A stretch of DNA of 64,000 nucleotides from Xenopus tropicalis (taxonomy: Eukaryota > Chordata > Amphibia > Anura > Pipidae): contig NC_030678.2 of assembly GCF_000004195.4 (NCBI RefSeq), positions 90,240,404 to 90,304,403 of the forward strand. The letters are read 5' to 3'. The translations under genes and the position numbers were made by a program. The notes beneath the pieces are model-generated. The model saw nothing but the letters and a program-made list of their open reading frames with translations, was not told the origin of the DNA and ran no database searches. This document shows, piece after piece, positions 48,901 through 63,935 of the stretch (the first letter of the stretch is position 1; the number at the start of each line of letters is the position of its first letter).

Positions 48901-51900
48901 AGTATTGGCAATAAACCTGATTTGCCTGCCATGACCTCTAGGCAGATTACTGTCACTGACCCTGTGCTTTCTGCACAAACAATAAATGATTAGTCTATGC
49001 TGTTTGCCTTATATCTTAGTCTGTTTCCATACCATAACTGACTTTGGGATACTTATTGTACAGCGCTGCGGAATATGTTGGCGCTTTATAAATAAATGTT
49101 AATAATAATAATAATTGTTAGAGAGAATGCTAAGAAACATGATATTGCAACTGTTGGCTATCCCCATTATACTGAAAGATGCAAATAACAGTTTATAAAT
49201 TCAACTTTAAATCCTTTCTTTGGAAACCTAAGTCCTTATTCTAGTGCTTTGCTATTTATGGGTTCCATTTCCCAGCTGTGATATACATGTTGGATAATGC
49301 CCTTCAATTACTTTCTTTGGTAAGCTGATTCTTGTTATTGATTGGTGTTCCAGAATGGAGTATGATGGTTCTTCATTAAATTATGCAGTGAACACTTGGT
49401 TGGACATTACTTGCAGGCAGCTTTATAACTCTCAATTGAGCCACATCATTTGTTTATGAGTTGTTTGGTGTAAAAGTCCCCATGGTGCCTGGGTGAGTCT
49501 GGATTCCACCGTTACTACTCTACTAGTTTTTGTTGTGTTTTTTTTTTTTTTTTTTGGAATGAAAGGAATGTCTGTGCACTTACCAAGTTGTGGCCTCTTT
49601 GCCCTGCTATCAACTCAGTTGCTTGAATGCAATTGTAGACAGTCTCTCACATTCTAAAAGAAAATGTGTCCACCACCAACAACTCTTATACTGTCTACTC
49701 TGCTGGCCAGTTGCCTTTCCATTGTAGCTAACAAAACACACAATCCTAGTGTCAGTCCAGAAATATGTACTGTGTGTATTTGTTAGTATAGTTGTGGGTT
49801 TGTGCCTAACCATTGTGAGATGGTATACACAAGATGGAGTGCACCTGAGATAGACAGCAGAGTTTTTTTAACACACACATAACCATGTCCTGGGTACAAC
49901 CATTCAATACAATAAGTAAGAACTGGGACAAAACATACAAATGAACTGTAATGTATGTTGGCATAGCTTTCACTATGCACAGAACCACAATTATCTGCCA
50001 TTTTGTACATAATATGTAAATACTATGAGTTTCAGTACACATTAGAATGAGGTTCCTGCCCTGAAAAGCTTGGTTAAGTATTTCCTATAGATTCGTTAAA
50101 ACAACATTCAGTCTATGAAAAATTTGTTAGTCAGGACAGCCAAAATAGCAGCAAATACCTCAGAATTAGGGAAATATTCTATACACTTGAATCTATTGAG
50201 CTACTTGAGCTATTCAGATTTCTATAAAATGCCAAACACCCATGTGTAATACTTTTCTGCAATTGCTTAAACAGCAAGCCGGTGAATTAAATTAATTTAT
50301 GGTAATAATTTGACAGCTGTGCATCCAGAAATGTTTCATTGTCTTTCTCTCTGGGCAAACTAAGCTGCCTTCAGCATGTGCTAATGGACCTGCTGCACTA
50401 AGGAGGCCTGCAAGCAGAGCCAAACACCATTCCCTCACTATCTCTCTCTATTGCTGGCCTAATTGTGTCCTTCTATAACTCTATGAGTCACAGTGGGAAG
50501 AATCTATTAATAGGTTGATATAGTATGCCAGTCATGGCAAAGGCGTTCTATGGAGTTATGTTACTGCTCCCCACCCCCGCACAAACATGGGCAGGTTATG
50601 TAGCTCCAGTAAACAAACACTTCATGATATACTAATTTGGTCTCATTACTTATAATTAGTTATAATATCCCTACAAAAACCCTAATCCTGCAGTTTACTC
50701 TTCTGTCTGGCAGTGTACAAACCACTAGGTTCAACCTGAAGATGATTTTCTGATTAATAGTGTGATTAATATTATGCTTCATTGTTTTCACATAAACAAA
50801 CATTAGGGTTGGGTCTAAAGGTTCTTGATACTACTGTTAAAATTGTTAAGACAAATAATGCATCCAATATTTTTTTCTAAGAATCAAAAAAACCTCTGGC
50901 ATACATGTGATCCTACTGAAACGAAAACTTGTGGTGTGTTGCAACTTGAAAAACCCAGTAAGAAAGGTATGATTTTAATGTTGAAGAAACAATGATAGAG
51001 CAGGCATGATAGAAAAAACTTCTGTTTAGCCAAATACATAATAACAATCTCCACCATCTGTACATACCTTTATGATCAACCCCTACCTCCTAAATATTAG
51101 TTGTGAGATAAGGTGTGTCTAATACTGATAGATTTATTTAAAAAAAATTAGTGCTTCCCCACATCCTAAATCCCAGGCTTATGCTTTGCTTCTCCAACAC
51201 TTGTTACTTTTCTGAGTATGTATATTTATGTGGAATAATTTGAACGTTTAATTCACTCCCCACCAGTAAAATGCCAGTCCATTAGCATTTCAGAGGAACA
51301 CTGCTATGCACTGATGTCCATAATGTCCATGTGCTTTACTTTAGGATGTGCTCCTCACCTCAAATACATACTTGCATGGTAGTTGGGGATCCATTGATAC
51401 TGATGAATATCAGTATCAAATGGACAATTAATCAGACTACACATTTTAGAGCAAACATCCATAACATAAACAAATATGTGTGTAAGAGCAGCACTGATGC
51501 AAATTTGTATAGGGCTTCTGGGCCCACCAGTGGTATCTTTGCCCTTCCCCATTTTTGTTTTGACTGAATTTTGCTACTTTGAAAGTATATACACAAGATC
51601 CTAAGGGTCTGATAGTTAAAGAGAAAAACAGTTGGCTGAACTATGATACAAAACTTGGGGGGGGGGGGGGGGGTAGGGTCTACATTGTTTGTAACTAATA
51701 AGCAAGAGCTCTGAAGTCTGGTTAGGGCCATTTGCACTCAGGAAATATTGAAATTGTATTTAAATGCTTGATTGCCAGATATGGTAAGGGCATAATATGT
51801 ATGTACATCAACAAGTCGACAGCAGGGAAGTTGATGGTAATGTTGATTAGTCTGACATATATTAATCCTTACCTTTCTCTCTAGGAGCAGATACAGGAAT

Positions 51901-54900
51901 TGGAAGATAGTAGGAGAGAAACCAAGATAACTGTGCAATTGCAGCAGCAACAAAACAAGGAATTGGAAGATTTACGGAGGAGTTTGGCCCATGAGCTAGC
52001 AATATACAAGTAAGAGGAAAAAAGCAGAATCTGGGATTGCTATGGACATGTATATGCAAATAAAACAAAGGGGTGGAAGCTAGAGCTATAAACACTTAAA
52101 GGACATGTAAAGCCTACATTTGCCTACAATGTATATCAGTTGGGCACATCTCCCCAACCCAAATGGCATCATTTGTACTGCATATATCCCCTCCGTTTGC
52201 CAGCACCATCACATTTTCCTAATGCAAATAGCAGCTTTCACGTGGTGGCCATTTTTCCTCTGATACATAATTGGATACATTTAAATCTGCAAGCAGCCTA
52301 CACACACAGACCCTTATTCAGCATACATTTAATCAAGAATACAGGCTCACACAGGCAGAACTGTCTCTGATAAAAGTTCTGCTTTGTTTGAGCTGAGCTC
52401 AGGAGAGTTGGTTGGGAGAAAAAATTGAAGCAGACAGCTAGAGCTGAGTTTCTATGGAAACCAGCAATGCCGTCTCTTCACTGGTTGGGCGTGTTTGGTA
52501 ATCTGAGCTTAGAACAACTGAGCATGCCCAAAAGCCAACAGCCAAAGCAAATTCCTGAGGGAGGGGGCCGAGTGGATTACAGGAGGAGAAGGAAATCTAA
52601 GTGATAAAGGGGATGCTGCAGCCTTACTATTAACCTCTGGACAACCAGTGTGGCAGGTATTGAAAGATTTCAAAGAGGCTGTTCACTGATTACATTTTTG
52701 TGTGTGGGGTTTACATGTCCTTTAAACAGTGCCAGTGAGTAAAAACTGGCCCAGAGATTTAGTGCTCAGCTCAGTATATAACCTGACCACTGCTTATGTT
52801 ATGGGGGGGGGGGGGGGGTTAAGAGAGCCAGGGGCCAGATGTGGCCTTCCAAGCTATTTTTATGAAAGTGACCTGGCAGTGGAGAGACTACTATATTATA
52901 CTGACTACATGAAAAAAGTATGACTGATGATGAGCCTAAATTTTAGGAAATTATCAGATTCTTTTATGTATGAATTTAAGTATTTCTACCTTGAGATCAA
53001 ATGAGGGGCTATATCTGAGTAGAGAAAAAACTGCTGACAATTTATCTGCTATAATCATAGACATGGGGGTACGCCCCCAAGTCACAATCTTCTAGCATAT
53101 TCTAATTCCTTAGTGCAGAGCCTGTGGGATGAATGTAGCCCTCCAAATTATTTTTATGGCCCCCAGTCTGCTTACAAGCACTGCTGACTTCACAATATTA
53201 TATCATTTTTTTTAACTAAATGTAATAAGTTGGACAGCATTGCTAGTGTATTCCAGAGAACAGCAGCAGACCAAATGCACACAGTGTAGCACTACAGAAC
53301 TGGTGTTTAGGGGACCCTCTAGGGCAGGGATCCCCAACCTTTTATACCCATGAGCCACATTCAAATGGAAAAAAGTGTTGGGGAGCAACAAAAGCATGGA
53401 AAAAAAATCCTGGGGGTGCAAATAAGAGCTATAACTGACTATCTGGTAGCCCCCTATGTGGACTGACAGCCTATAGACGCCTCTGTTTGGCTTTACACTG
53501 GGTTTTATGCAACCAAAACTTGCCTCCAAGCCAGAAATTCAAAAATAAGCACCTGGGAGCAACATTCAAGGGGTTGGTGAGCAACATGTTGGGGATCACT
53601 GCTCTAGGAACAACTTATGTTTAAATGACACTATTGGTGTAAATACTGAAATTCCAGTAACATTTACACAAGACACTAGGGTCAATTCTACGCCACAGTC
53701 AGAAGTCAAAACAAGTCTGTACTTCAGCAGAAAAACATTAGCACTGAGGTATACTATAAAAAAATATGCATTTAAGAAAATCATCTATAGATTGGACTAA
53801 TTTTGCAACTAAAAGAAAGAACTAAAAGTTCCTTTTACTGTTTTTGCCTTCAGCAAATGTCTATATACAATTGTGGGCAAATATATTAGCACCTTTTTTC
53901 AGATAATGCACCAGTTCTGCCAAAACATTTTTTTAAAATAATACTATGATATATTTTCTTTGTTTGCTATGTGAAAACACAAAAAGCTGGATATAATTCC
54001 ACGCAGAATCCTAAAATGGGCTGGAAAAATTTGTAGCACCATTTAGAATAAATATTTGGATTTCAAGCGGTCAGCTTTCCTTTAATTCGCAAGTAAATCC
54101 CTATATGATGAGTTTCATTTGTCTGCACTTTAAGAAGCACACATGCAACCAGTATGACTTGAGAAAACTGGTTTCTCATTCTGCTGTATTGTGTCTATGT
54201 GCATCACACTGAACATGGAGAAAATAAAGAAAAACACCAAAGTGTCTGAGTAGGTAGAACAGATCATTTAAGGAAATCACAGTCACACTCAAAGCTACAA
54301 GTCAGTCTCCAGAAACTTTAATATTCCTGTGCCCACGTACGCAGCATTATTAAGGAGTTTGTACCAAAGTGCACAAGAACACATTATCCTATTTATCGAT
54401 GTAACGATTTATTGATATTTCACAAATTATTTATGATGGAAATAGTGATTTAAGGCTGATGGCAGACGTGGCGTAGGGCTGATATTTTCAGCAAGCGGAG
54501 AAACGCTTGGCGAAAATACAGCCCTACACCTGCTACTTTTGCCTGCACCCGAATGAATGGAATACCCTCGGGTGCAGGCACATGTAGCCGATATACGCAT
54601 GAAAACGCAAGACTTTGCATTCTCTCGCGTTTTCATGCATATATCGGCTACATGTGCCTGCACCCGAGCATATCTCAGTCATTCGGGTGCAGGCACAAGT
54701 AGCAGACGTAGGGCTGAATTTTCGCCAAGCGTTTTTCCGCTTGCCGAAAGCTGATGCCAGACGTGGTGTAGGGCTGATATTTTCGGCAAGCAGAAAAACG
54801 CTTGGCGAAAATACAACCCTACACCTGCTACTTGTGCCTGCACCCGAATGAATGAGATACGCTCGGGTGCAGGCACATGTAGCCGATATACGCATGAAAA

Positions 54901-57900
54901 TGCGAGAGAATGCAAAGCGTATCTCATTCATTCGGGTGCAGGCACAAGTAGCAGGCGTAGGGCTGTATTTTCACCAAGCGTTTTTCCGCCTGCCGAAAAT
55001 ATCAGCCCTACGCCACGTCTGGCATCAGCCTTAAACATAACTTTATTCATACTTTTAACATCATAATAGTGAAATGTATCCAGCCACACATGAAATAAAA
55101 CAAGTGTATCTGATACACATTTCACTATTACAGACTTTGCCAAAGACCAAAACAGCCAAAATGCACATAAGGAGCCAACTCCAATGTAACTTTGTTTTAA
55201 TCAATACAGCAGCCTTTGGCACATTGATATTTTGATATAAGTGCACTTAAAGTTTGGTATACAAATGTGTAGGTGTATAAATTTGGAAATAGGTAGGGTC
55301 AGCTAGCGGTGCAATGATACTTCTTTGTTGGACTTGTTGGTAGGACTCAGCTAAATTTAAAATCTCTTGATTAATGTTATCAGTGTATGTTTCAGTGGCT
55401 ACCCTGTACAGAAATGCCTTAAAAAGATAACCGGCTAAGCAAAAATCCATGCAGCCCCCCCATACTAGGTATATTGTGTTCAGCAGTTTCATTAATTGTG
55501 ATTCCAAGGATTTGCACCTGATATAAGATACAGTTTGCAGCACAGCTCTGAAAAACATTACATGTTTTAGCAATTTAAAAGGTGGACCTGGTAAAAGAAT
55601 TGTCAAACCATTACAATAAAACTGCACAAATACAAACACCTCTTATACCTGGCTGATGAATGTGTATTCATTAAAATACATGGCAAACACTTCAAAATAT
55701 ATATTTCTCTGCATTTCAATGGTAAAGAAAACCTGCATGCTTTATTTACAAACATGTCCAGCATCAGTAGTTTTTGAAGGCACAGAAGCATATGCACAGA
55801 CAGCACTGCTTCATCTGTGCAGGGAGTGATTTTACCCCAGGCTTTTATTGCGAAAGCCTTTTTAGCAAGATTGCAGTTCACTGAGCACCTTCAAAGCAAT
55901 AGACAATGCAATTTGCTTTAAGGTTACAACCTGCAAAGTCAGGGAAGGGGGGCTCTTAAGTAGCTTTCCCTTCACTTTAACCTTTTCAGTGTCAGTAAAT
56001 TTTCACTCCTAGAGTAACGTAATAAATGGCCTTATCCTGGTTACTTGACTTGTACCCATAGCAAACAATCAACAGGTAGAATTTACTGGTCAGCTGTTTG
56101 AAAATAAATATATAATTGGTTGCTGAGGGATACAATATGTGGACAAACGTAAGACTACCGAACAAATGAAATTAATTGGGCTATGTTGATCTTAGAACAC
56201 ATTTTTTGAAAAGCACACATTCTGACTAAGAAAACATGAGTCTTTCTACTTGGACTACAGCTAAACTGCTAACATGTTGCACTAACATGTCTAAGGGCTT
56301 CTTAATTCCTCATATGCATAACATTACAAAACTGTGTGGCATGTAGAGCTCATAATGAAAATGTTGCACACAAAATGTATTACAGGTGAAAACAATAAAT
56401 CAGGATCCATGCAAGTTGCTTTACATTTGCTAAGAATCAAGAAGAAGCAATCAGAGCAATAATGGATTCTTTTCAGCTTGATCAGTTTTTGAAATCTTAG
56501 TTACATTGCTACAGCCTAAGGGCTGTGGCACACTGACATCCCACCAGCGAGAATGTAAATCGCCAGTGGGGTGGTATACGCGGAGCCAGCGATTTGCCGA
56601 AATTGCCTCGAGAGGCAACTTCCACGTATGCCATCCCACCGGCAATTTACATTCTTGCCGGTGGGATGTCATATCGGGGTGATTCATCGCCCGCGACAAG
56701 GGAGATTTGTTGTGGGCGACTAAGCTCCCCATGTGCCACAGCCCTAATACTTCACAGGCAGGGGAAAGTGATGTAAAAGAAAAACTACCCATACCCACAT
56801 CTTGGACAGTAGAGGCTACAGCTTCATAAACAATCATCAAGCAGCCAGTCTTTATCCCCCGTTTTAGCTAAAATGCTTTTCCTCACAAAAAAGTTTCCAG
56901 TGGAAACCTACTGAGGTTTGTGGTTTATTCCAGTGAATATTTTATTTATTAGATTAAGATGGCCATACCACTTTGAGACGCACTTGTTTGTTGAGATCAC
57001 AAAATGGGCAGATTGCTGCCAAATTTGGCCAATGACAAGATGATCCTAAGCCCAACTGGTACAGCAGACCTAGAGCCCACCTATCCGTTAACAGCTGCAT
57101 CAAATGTATTGATGCATTCATCAACTGACAATATTTCCTGCCAGATATTGGTCTTGCAGTCCCTCCCAAGACCCCATACACAGGCCAACTCAGCATGTAT
57201 TGCTACCAGTAGAGTATCTGTTATCCTGCTAGCAGTCACACAAGCATTACCGTATCTCCTTTTGTGTTCGTTAGCAAGCTTTTATATATTCAACTACTTT
57301 CTTTTGTCATCTATAGAAGGTAGAGCAATTTTGGCAAAGGCTGAGTAGCAGCATCAGTTGCACAGTTGTTCTCAGTGCTGCTATAATGCTTCTTAGAGTA
57401 ACACATTTATGAACCATCTGCATACTCACATCAATAGTGTGGTTGCACTTAGGCTTGCTTATTCTGTAAATACTTTTGTATACTTCGCTTTCAAAATTCT
57501 GATCTTTACCCTTCAGACAGTGTTAAACAGTTTGCCATATTTATTGCATGTTTTAGTGCCAGCAAATGGCAGAGTCTGTGTTTTTCTGAACTATTATATC
57601 CCTCTAGTCTAGCACTCTAGGAATATATTTTAAGGCTTTTGTATCGCACAAATGTGGCATGTGTGTCAAATTCTGCAAATAAACAGGCTGATTATTCACT
57701 AGAGGTATGGGACAGTTATCCTTATTTTGTGGATAAGGGGTCTTTCTGTAATTTGGATCGCCATACCTTAAGTCTGCTAAAAAAAAAAAAAAAAAAAAAT
57801 TGAAACGTTAATTAAACCAAATACGATCGTTTTGCCTCCATTAAGTACTAATTATAGGTTTATATATAAAAGGTATCATTAAAAAAAAAATTATATATTA

Positions 57901-58618
57901 TATAAGTATTTAATTAAAATGGTATTTCCGTAATTCAGAGCATTCTGGATAACAGGTTTCCAGATAACAAATACCATACCTGTATAAATGAAAATGTAAT
58001 AAACACAGGCCTCAATCACGCAAAATATCAAATTACAGTTTAGTTAAGAGTTACTTGGGTCAGCACCCATATTTATATAATACAAATCTCCATATATTCA
58101 TAAGGTAAAATCCATGTGGGCTCTTTATAGAAGCAGCAAGGTAACCCCTTGAGCCACACCAGCTTTGCCAAATCCGATCTTGAGGAAGTCATTGTTATAC
58201 AGGTATAGGACCCATTATCCAGAATGCTCGGGACCAAGGGTATTCCGGATAAGGGGTCTTTCCGTAATTTGGAGCTCCATACTTAAGTCTACTAAAAAAT
58301 CACTAAAACATTAATTAACCCCAACAGGATTGTTTTGCATCCAATAAGGATTATTTATATCTTAGTTTGGATCAATTACAAGGTACTGTTTTATTACTAC
58401 AGAGAAAAAGGAAATCAGTTTTAAAATTCAAGATTATTTGATTAAAATGGAGTCTATGGGAGATGGGCTTTCTGTAATTCGGAGCTTTCTGGATAACGGG
58501 TTTCCGGATAAGGGATCCCATACCTGTACTACTAAATAACCAGTATCTCTAATTTTATTACAGGGGATGCCTTGAAATATATGGACAACTTTTCAAGTCA
58601 GTGACAAAAAAGGAATGA
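39919..58618 (+). CDS. SYNC: syncoilin, intermediate-filament protein (complete gene, four coding exons)
   Basis: Coding exons: 39919-39962, 46488-47271, 51885-52009 and 58564-58618, joined in phases 2, 0 and 2 with GT..AG at every junction. They give one open frame of 335 residues. Syncoilin is a type III/IV-like intermediate-filament protein of muscle that links desmin to the dystrophin-associated complex through alpha-dystrobrevin. The rod (about residues 35-317) is coiled-coil-rich. It carries LERERDELIRELTLLREP, ELERDGLQEEVR, EEQYEPRLLRLLE and REAQEELQKL, close to mammalian syncoilin. The head is only about 34 residues, whereas human syncoilin (482 aa) has a long acidic head. The tail ends CLEIYGQLFKSVTKKE. 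RBBP4 is the convergent neighbour, as in human. Confidence 0.9.
40259..41889. other. SYNC intron 1, left part, two unpaired TTAAAGG-type ends
   Basis: TTTAAAGGAACACTATCATC near 40259 and GACTTGTCCTTTAACTC near 41880 look like ends of TTAAAGG-type elements. They do not match each other and no partners are seen. The rest is unique-looking AT-rich intron. Confidence 0.4.
42533..42850. repeat. GC-rich repeat with near-perfect 64-bp hairpin
   Basis: The arm 42700-42763 (GGTCTGCTGTAAAGCACTGT...) pairs with 42781-42844 at 62 of 64 positions, leaving a 17-base loop CGGACTGGGCCAGTCAC that is itself partly self-complementary. It lies in SYNC intron 1. CAGGGTCGAACTGG at 42535 and CAGGGTCGGACTGG at 42758 look like two copies of one transposon terminus. 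Confidence 0.9.
43140..43330 (-). repeat. L2-type LINE 3' tail
   Basis: On the minus strand it runs GTAAGACCTTTTGGGCAGGG, then TTGCATTGGTTATTGGCTGC, then TGTGCTTTATAAATATG and (GAT/AAT)n. This is the same order as the better-kept tail at 49040-49118. It is 5'-truncated and lies antisense to SYNC. Confidence 0.65.
43535..44268. mobile_element. MITE nested in the TACAGGTAT element
   Basis: The left end CAGGAGAAGGAAAGGCTA and the right end ACCTTTCTTTCTCCTTTAA are imperfect inverted repeats of the TTAAAGGAGAA type. It interrupts the host element and is itself interrupted at about 43711-44028. Confidence 0.65.
43711..44028. mobile_element. innermost MITE, ATTTACTAATCC ends
   Basis: AATTTACTAATCC on the left and GGATTAGTAAATCTGCCCC on the right are inverted. 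The interior is dense in CGAAAAA, TCGCGA and related CpG words. The left end is decayed beyond ATTTACTAATCC. Confidence 0.7.
44479..46487 (+). other. rest of SYNC intron 1
   Basis: Nothing firmly recognised apart from a short direct duplication at about 45809-45884 (two copies of TGTCCCATTAAAATTAACT). It ends in a good polypyrimidine tract and acceptor TTTCTTTGCAG before exon 2. Confidence 0.5.
46488..47271 (+). CDS. SYNC: SYNC coding exon 2 (head end and most of the rod)
   Basis: 784 bases from acceptor TTTGCAG to donor CGG|GTATGG, coding residues 15-276 of the model. From residue 35 the sequence is almost all heptad-rich coiled coil with few prolines. The segment RRLSAELQSLTEEQ followed by EEQYEPRLLRLLE is characteristic of syncoilin. 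The exon starts with a Pro/Asp-rich stretch (PVPEPSLPHPDDVQDDPGP), all that is left of the acidic head. Confidence 0.93.
47272..51884 (+). other. SYNC intron 2
   Basis: It holds a short L2 tail (49040-49118), a T run (about 49538-49556) and a 17-base G run (51657-51673). I see no internal exon. Acceptor CTTTCTCTCTAG precedes exon 3. Confidence 0.6.
49040..49118 (+). repeat. L2-type LINE 3' tail with (AAT)n
   Basis: TTATTGTACAGCGCTGCGGA then ATATGTTGGCGCTTTATAAA and a TAA microsatellite form the classic 3' end of L2-like LINEs in frogs. No reverse transcriptase is attached. Confidence 0.75.
51885..52009 (+). CDS. SYNC: SYNC coding exon 3 (end of rod)
   Basis: 125 bases with acceptor TCTCTAG and donor CAA|GTAAGA. 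It codes EQIQELEDSRRETKITVQLQ and continues to LAHELAIYK, residues 277-317 plus two bases of 318. The run QLQQQQNKELEDLRRSLA aligns with the end of coil 2 in human syncoilin, including the shared QLQQQ-NKE stretch. It takes the place of the usual intermediate-filament rod-end motif. Confidence 0.93.
52096..52725. mobile_element. TTAAAGG MITE (T2-type) in SYNC intron 3
   Basis: The ends TTAAAGGACATGTAAAGCC and GGGTTTACATGTCCTTTAA are inverted, with TTAA at both boundaries. The unit is 630 bp, starts 86 bases after exon 3, and has no transposase. Confidence 0.85.
52803..52818 (+). repeat. 16-base G run
   Basis: Homopolymer G on the SYNC sense strand. A similar 17-base run is at 51657-51673. 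Either could form G-quadruplex-type structures in the transcript. Confidence 0.9.
53335..53601. mobile_element. hAT-type MITE with 8-bp target duplication
   Basis: The ends CAGGGATCCCCAACCTTT and GTTGGGGATCACTG are flanked by CTCTAGGG (53327-53334) and CTCTAGGA (53602-53609). The unit is 267 bp and non-coding. Its ends resemble those of 7577-7945, so the two may belong to related families. Confidence 0.9.
53862..54400 (+). mobile_element. Tc1-like element remnant
   Basis: TTGTGGGCAAATATATTAGC and TTTGTAGCACCATTTAG resemble the terminal parts of Tc1-type elements. Near 54280-54350, AAGTCAGTCTCCAGAAACTTT and CCACGTACGCAGCATTAT could be transposase-derived. The right end is missing and there is no intact frame. 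This is a weak call from memory of the family. Confidence 0.35.
54449..55034. mobile_element. dimeric foldback MITE
   Basis: The outer ends TTAAGGCTGATGGCAGACG and CGTCTGGCATCAGCCTTAA are inverted. The unit contains two head-to-tail copies (about 54449-54749 and 54750-55034), each a palindrome itself. GGGTGCAGGCACATGTAGCC, CGAATGAATG, GCTTGGCGAAAAT and ATATACGCATGAAAA recur in both orientations. Many short open frames here are only by-products of the repeats. Confidence 0.88.
55035..56518 (+). other. SYNC intron 3, nothing recognised
   Basis: No internal exon or bounded repeat. The 130-codon minus frame at 55247-55639 has no domain. Confidence 0.4.
56519..56745. mobile_element. MITE, AGGGCTGTGGCACA ends
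   Basis: The ends AGGGCTGTGGCACA and TGTGCCACAGCCCT are inverted. The inner arms CATCCCACCAGCGAGAATGT and CATTCTTGCCGGTGGGATG pair. It is longer than, but terminally akin to, 6489-6569, and it shares GCGACTAA..CTCCC with that element's GGGAGATTAGTCGCC. Confidence 0.82.
57709..57985. mobile_element. TACAGGTAT-type MITE, older copy
   Basis: AGAGGTATGGGACAGTTATC on the left and AATACCATACCTGTATA on the right. The middle matches 58198-58528 but carries a pure A run (57779-57800) and several indels. It lies in SYNC intron 3. Confidence 0.75.
58198..58528. mobile_element. TACAGGTAT-type MITE, intact copy next to SYNC exon 4
   Basis: The ends TACAGGTATAGGACCCATTA and GGATCCCATACCTGTA. The unit is 331 bp and the best-kept of four copies in the window (others: 43471-44478, 57709-57985, 60960-61282). 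TA dinucleotides flank it. Its right end is only 35 bases before SYNC exon 4. Confidence 0.9.
58564..58618 (+). CDS. SYNC: SYNC coding exon 4 (tail and stop)
   Basis: The acceptor TTTTATTACAG is followed by 55 coding bases: the last base of Lys318, 17 residues (GCLEIYGQLFKSVTKKE) and TGA at 58616-58618. The phase fits exon 3. The tail is short and basic. I recall the human tail as different and longer, so the frog end may be a distinct isoform or lineage form. Confidence 0.8.
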
Positions 58619-59208
58619 GAAGAAACCATATTTTTACTATGACTCCACTCAGTATAGTGCCTATACTGAATGCAAGCCCTGCAGTTATAGATGGACATCA
58701 CTTAGAAAGTCACAACTTCCCTGTTTCCACATAGAGGAGAAGGAGATAAAAGAGGAAAAAAAAAACTCACTGCTGCCCTCCTAACAAAGTGCAATCTGGT
58801 CGTTGTCCCGGGGGTATATAAAAAAGGACACTAACTCATTGCTGATTTGAATTATTGTTTAAAAATCAGGTTTTCGCACCTGTATTTCTGCATACTGTTT
58901 CCAACAAAACTTACACAAGAGTGCACCTACAAAATAATGGCAGAGGAGCTCCTGCCACTCAAGACAGCAGCTCCCCACTTTACCATTGGGTAACAAAAAG
59001 GCTCTCCATTAACCATTAAAGCCAGATTTCAGTTTCTTAAATCAGAAATTCTACTGCAGAGAGCACAATAGCTTTCTGCACTAGCGTTGCAAGCCCTCCT
59101 CATTTCTGGTAAGCAAGGGTGGCAGACTTGGTTCTAAATAAGGGAAGGTCATATTTTATTTGACTAAGCTGATAAGAGCAAGGAATTTTGCCAGGTTTAA
59201 AAAATAAA
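58619..59208 (+). other. SYNC: SYNC 3' UTR (estimated)
   Basis: The sequence after the SYNC stop contains two candidate poly(A) signals, ATTAAA at 59015-59020 and AATAAA at 59203-59208. Which one is used cannot be told from sequence alone. Confidence 0.45.
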
Positions 59209-59404
59209 AATTCTGCACATGATGCACCTCTACTCTTAAAACACCAGTGGTAGTGAATCCTGTGGTGATATTAAAATCAAGCTGTTATTTAGGACCACAC
59301 TAGCATAGGCTGTTTATCTTTTCTGAAAGCCACGTGTTTTGACAAACTATGTTTAGACAAATATTAATATCAAAGGAAAAAGACCAAAAAACAAAACAAA
59401 CATT

Positions 59405-63128
<3,724 letters not shown>

Positions 63129-63619
63129 TTAAGAAAGGCAATACAATAAGTTCCCTCTGAAGAGGCAATAAGCTTTAGCTGACGAAAGTTACTTTATAGT
63201 TTTGGTTACTGCTGGCTGGCTTGGGAGCTAAGGTGGAGGTAAAATGAAGGTATACATATGGTAATAGGCAAAGTTCCAGCCAAAATGACACTGGTGGGGG
63301 TTTGGGAGCAAAACTAAACTTCGTGCCTCTGCTTGTTTGGCACTTCAGCTAAAGCCAGAAAACAGCAAAATGGAAGTACACTTTTTCATAATTTTGAATT
63401 ACATTTTTAATTTGTCAATAACTACAAACAAACAACAACAAACTACTAAACAAGTTTAAAAGTGCCTTTACAGCACTGAAATTCACCAGTACTGCACAGT
63501 CAGAAAGTTCCCAGTGAGTGCTTCATTTAATAATGATGCAAAATAATTACACAGAAGTAATATAAGCTTAACATACCATACTTATTTAAGGGTTTCCTCT
63601 TGACCCTTTATCACACTAA

Positions 63620-63935
63620 GGGGCCCATTCACGAAACCACAAATTTTTTTTTCCATATTTTTAGCTTTTAATATTAACTCCACTGGCTATTCTTTAATTT
63701 TGGTTCTCATCCACAATTATGAATAGACTTCTTCCTTCTCCACAGCATTAAATCTGCATAAAAAATGTCAATGATCTATTGCCTTTATTCATTTATTTAT
63801 GCAGTGGCAGACTTCTACCTAATTTGAACGTGTGCGTAGAAAAAAATTTTTCCAAAATAATTCCAATAGAGAACTTAAAAATAACCCATGTGTACTATTT
63901 AACAACCAGAAACTGAGGTTTCATGAATGGGCCCC
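63620..63935. mobile_element. MITE with TAA duplication (PIF/Harbinger-type)
   Basis: The ends GGGGCCCATTCACGAAACC and GGTTTCATGAATGGGCCCC (one mismatch) are flanked by TAA on both sides (63617-63619, 63936-63938). A 3-bp TWA target duplication fits PIF/Harbinger. It lies in an RBBP4 intron. Confidence 0.88.

Noticed and set aside
54427..55066. Many overlapping open frames with repeated peptide words
   Set aside because: By-product of the dimeric palindromic MITE. The same peptide words appear on both strands.
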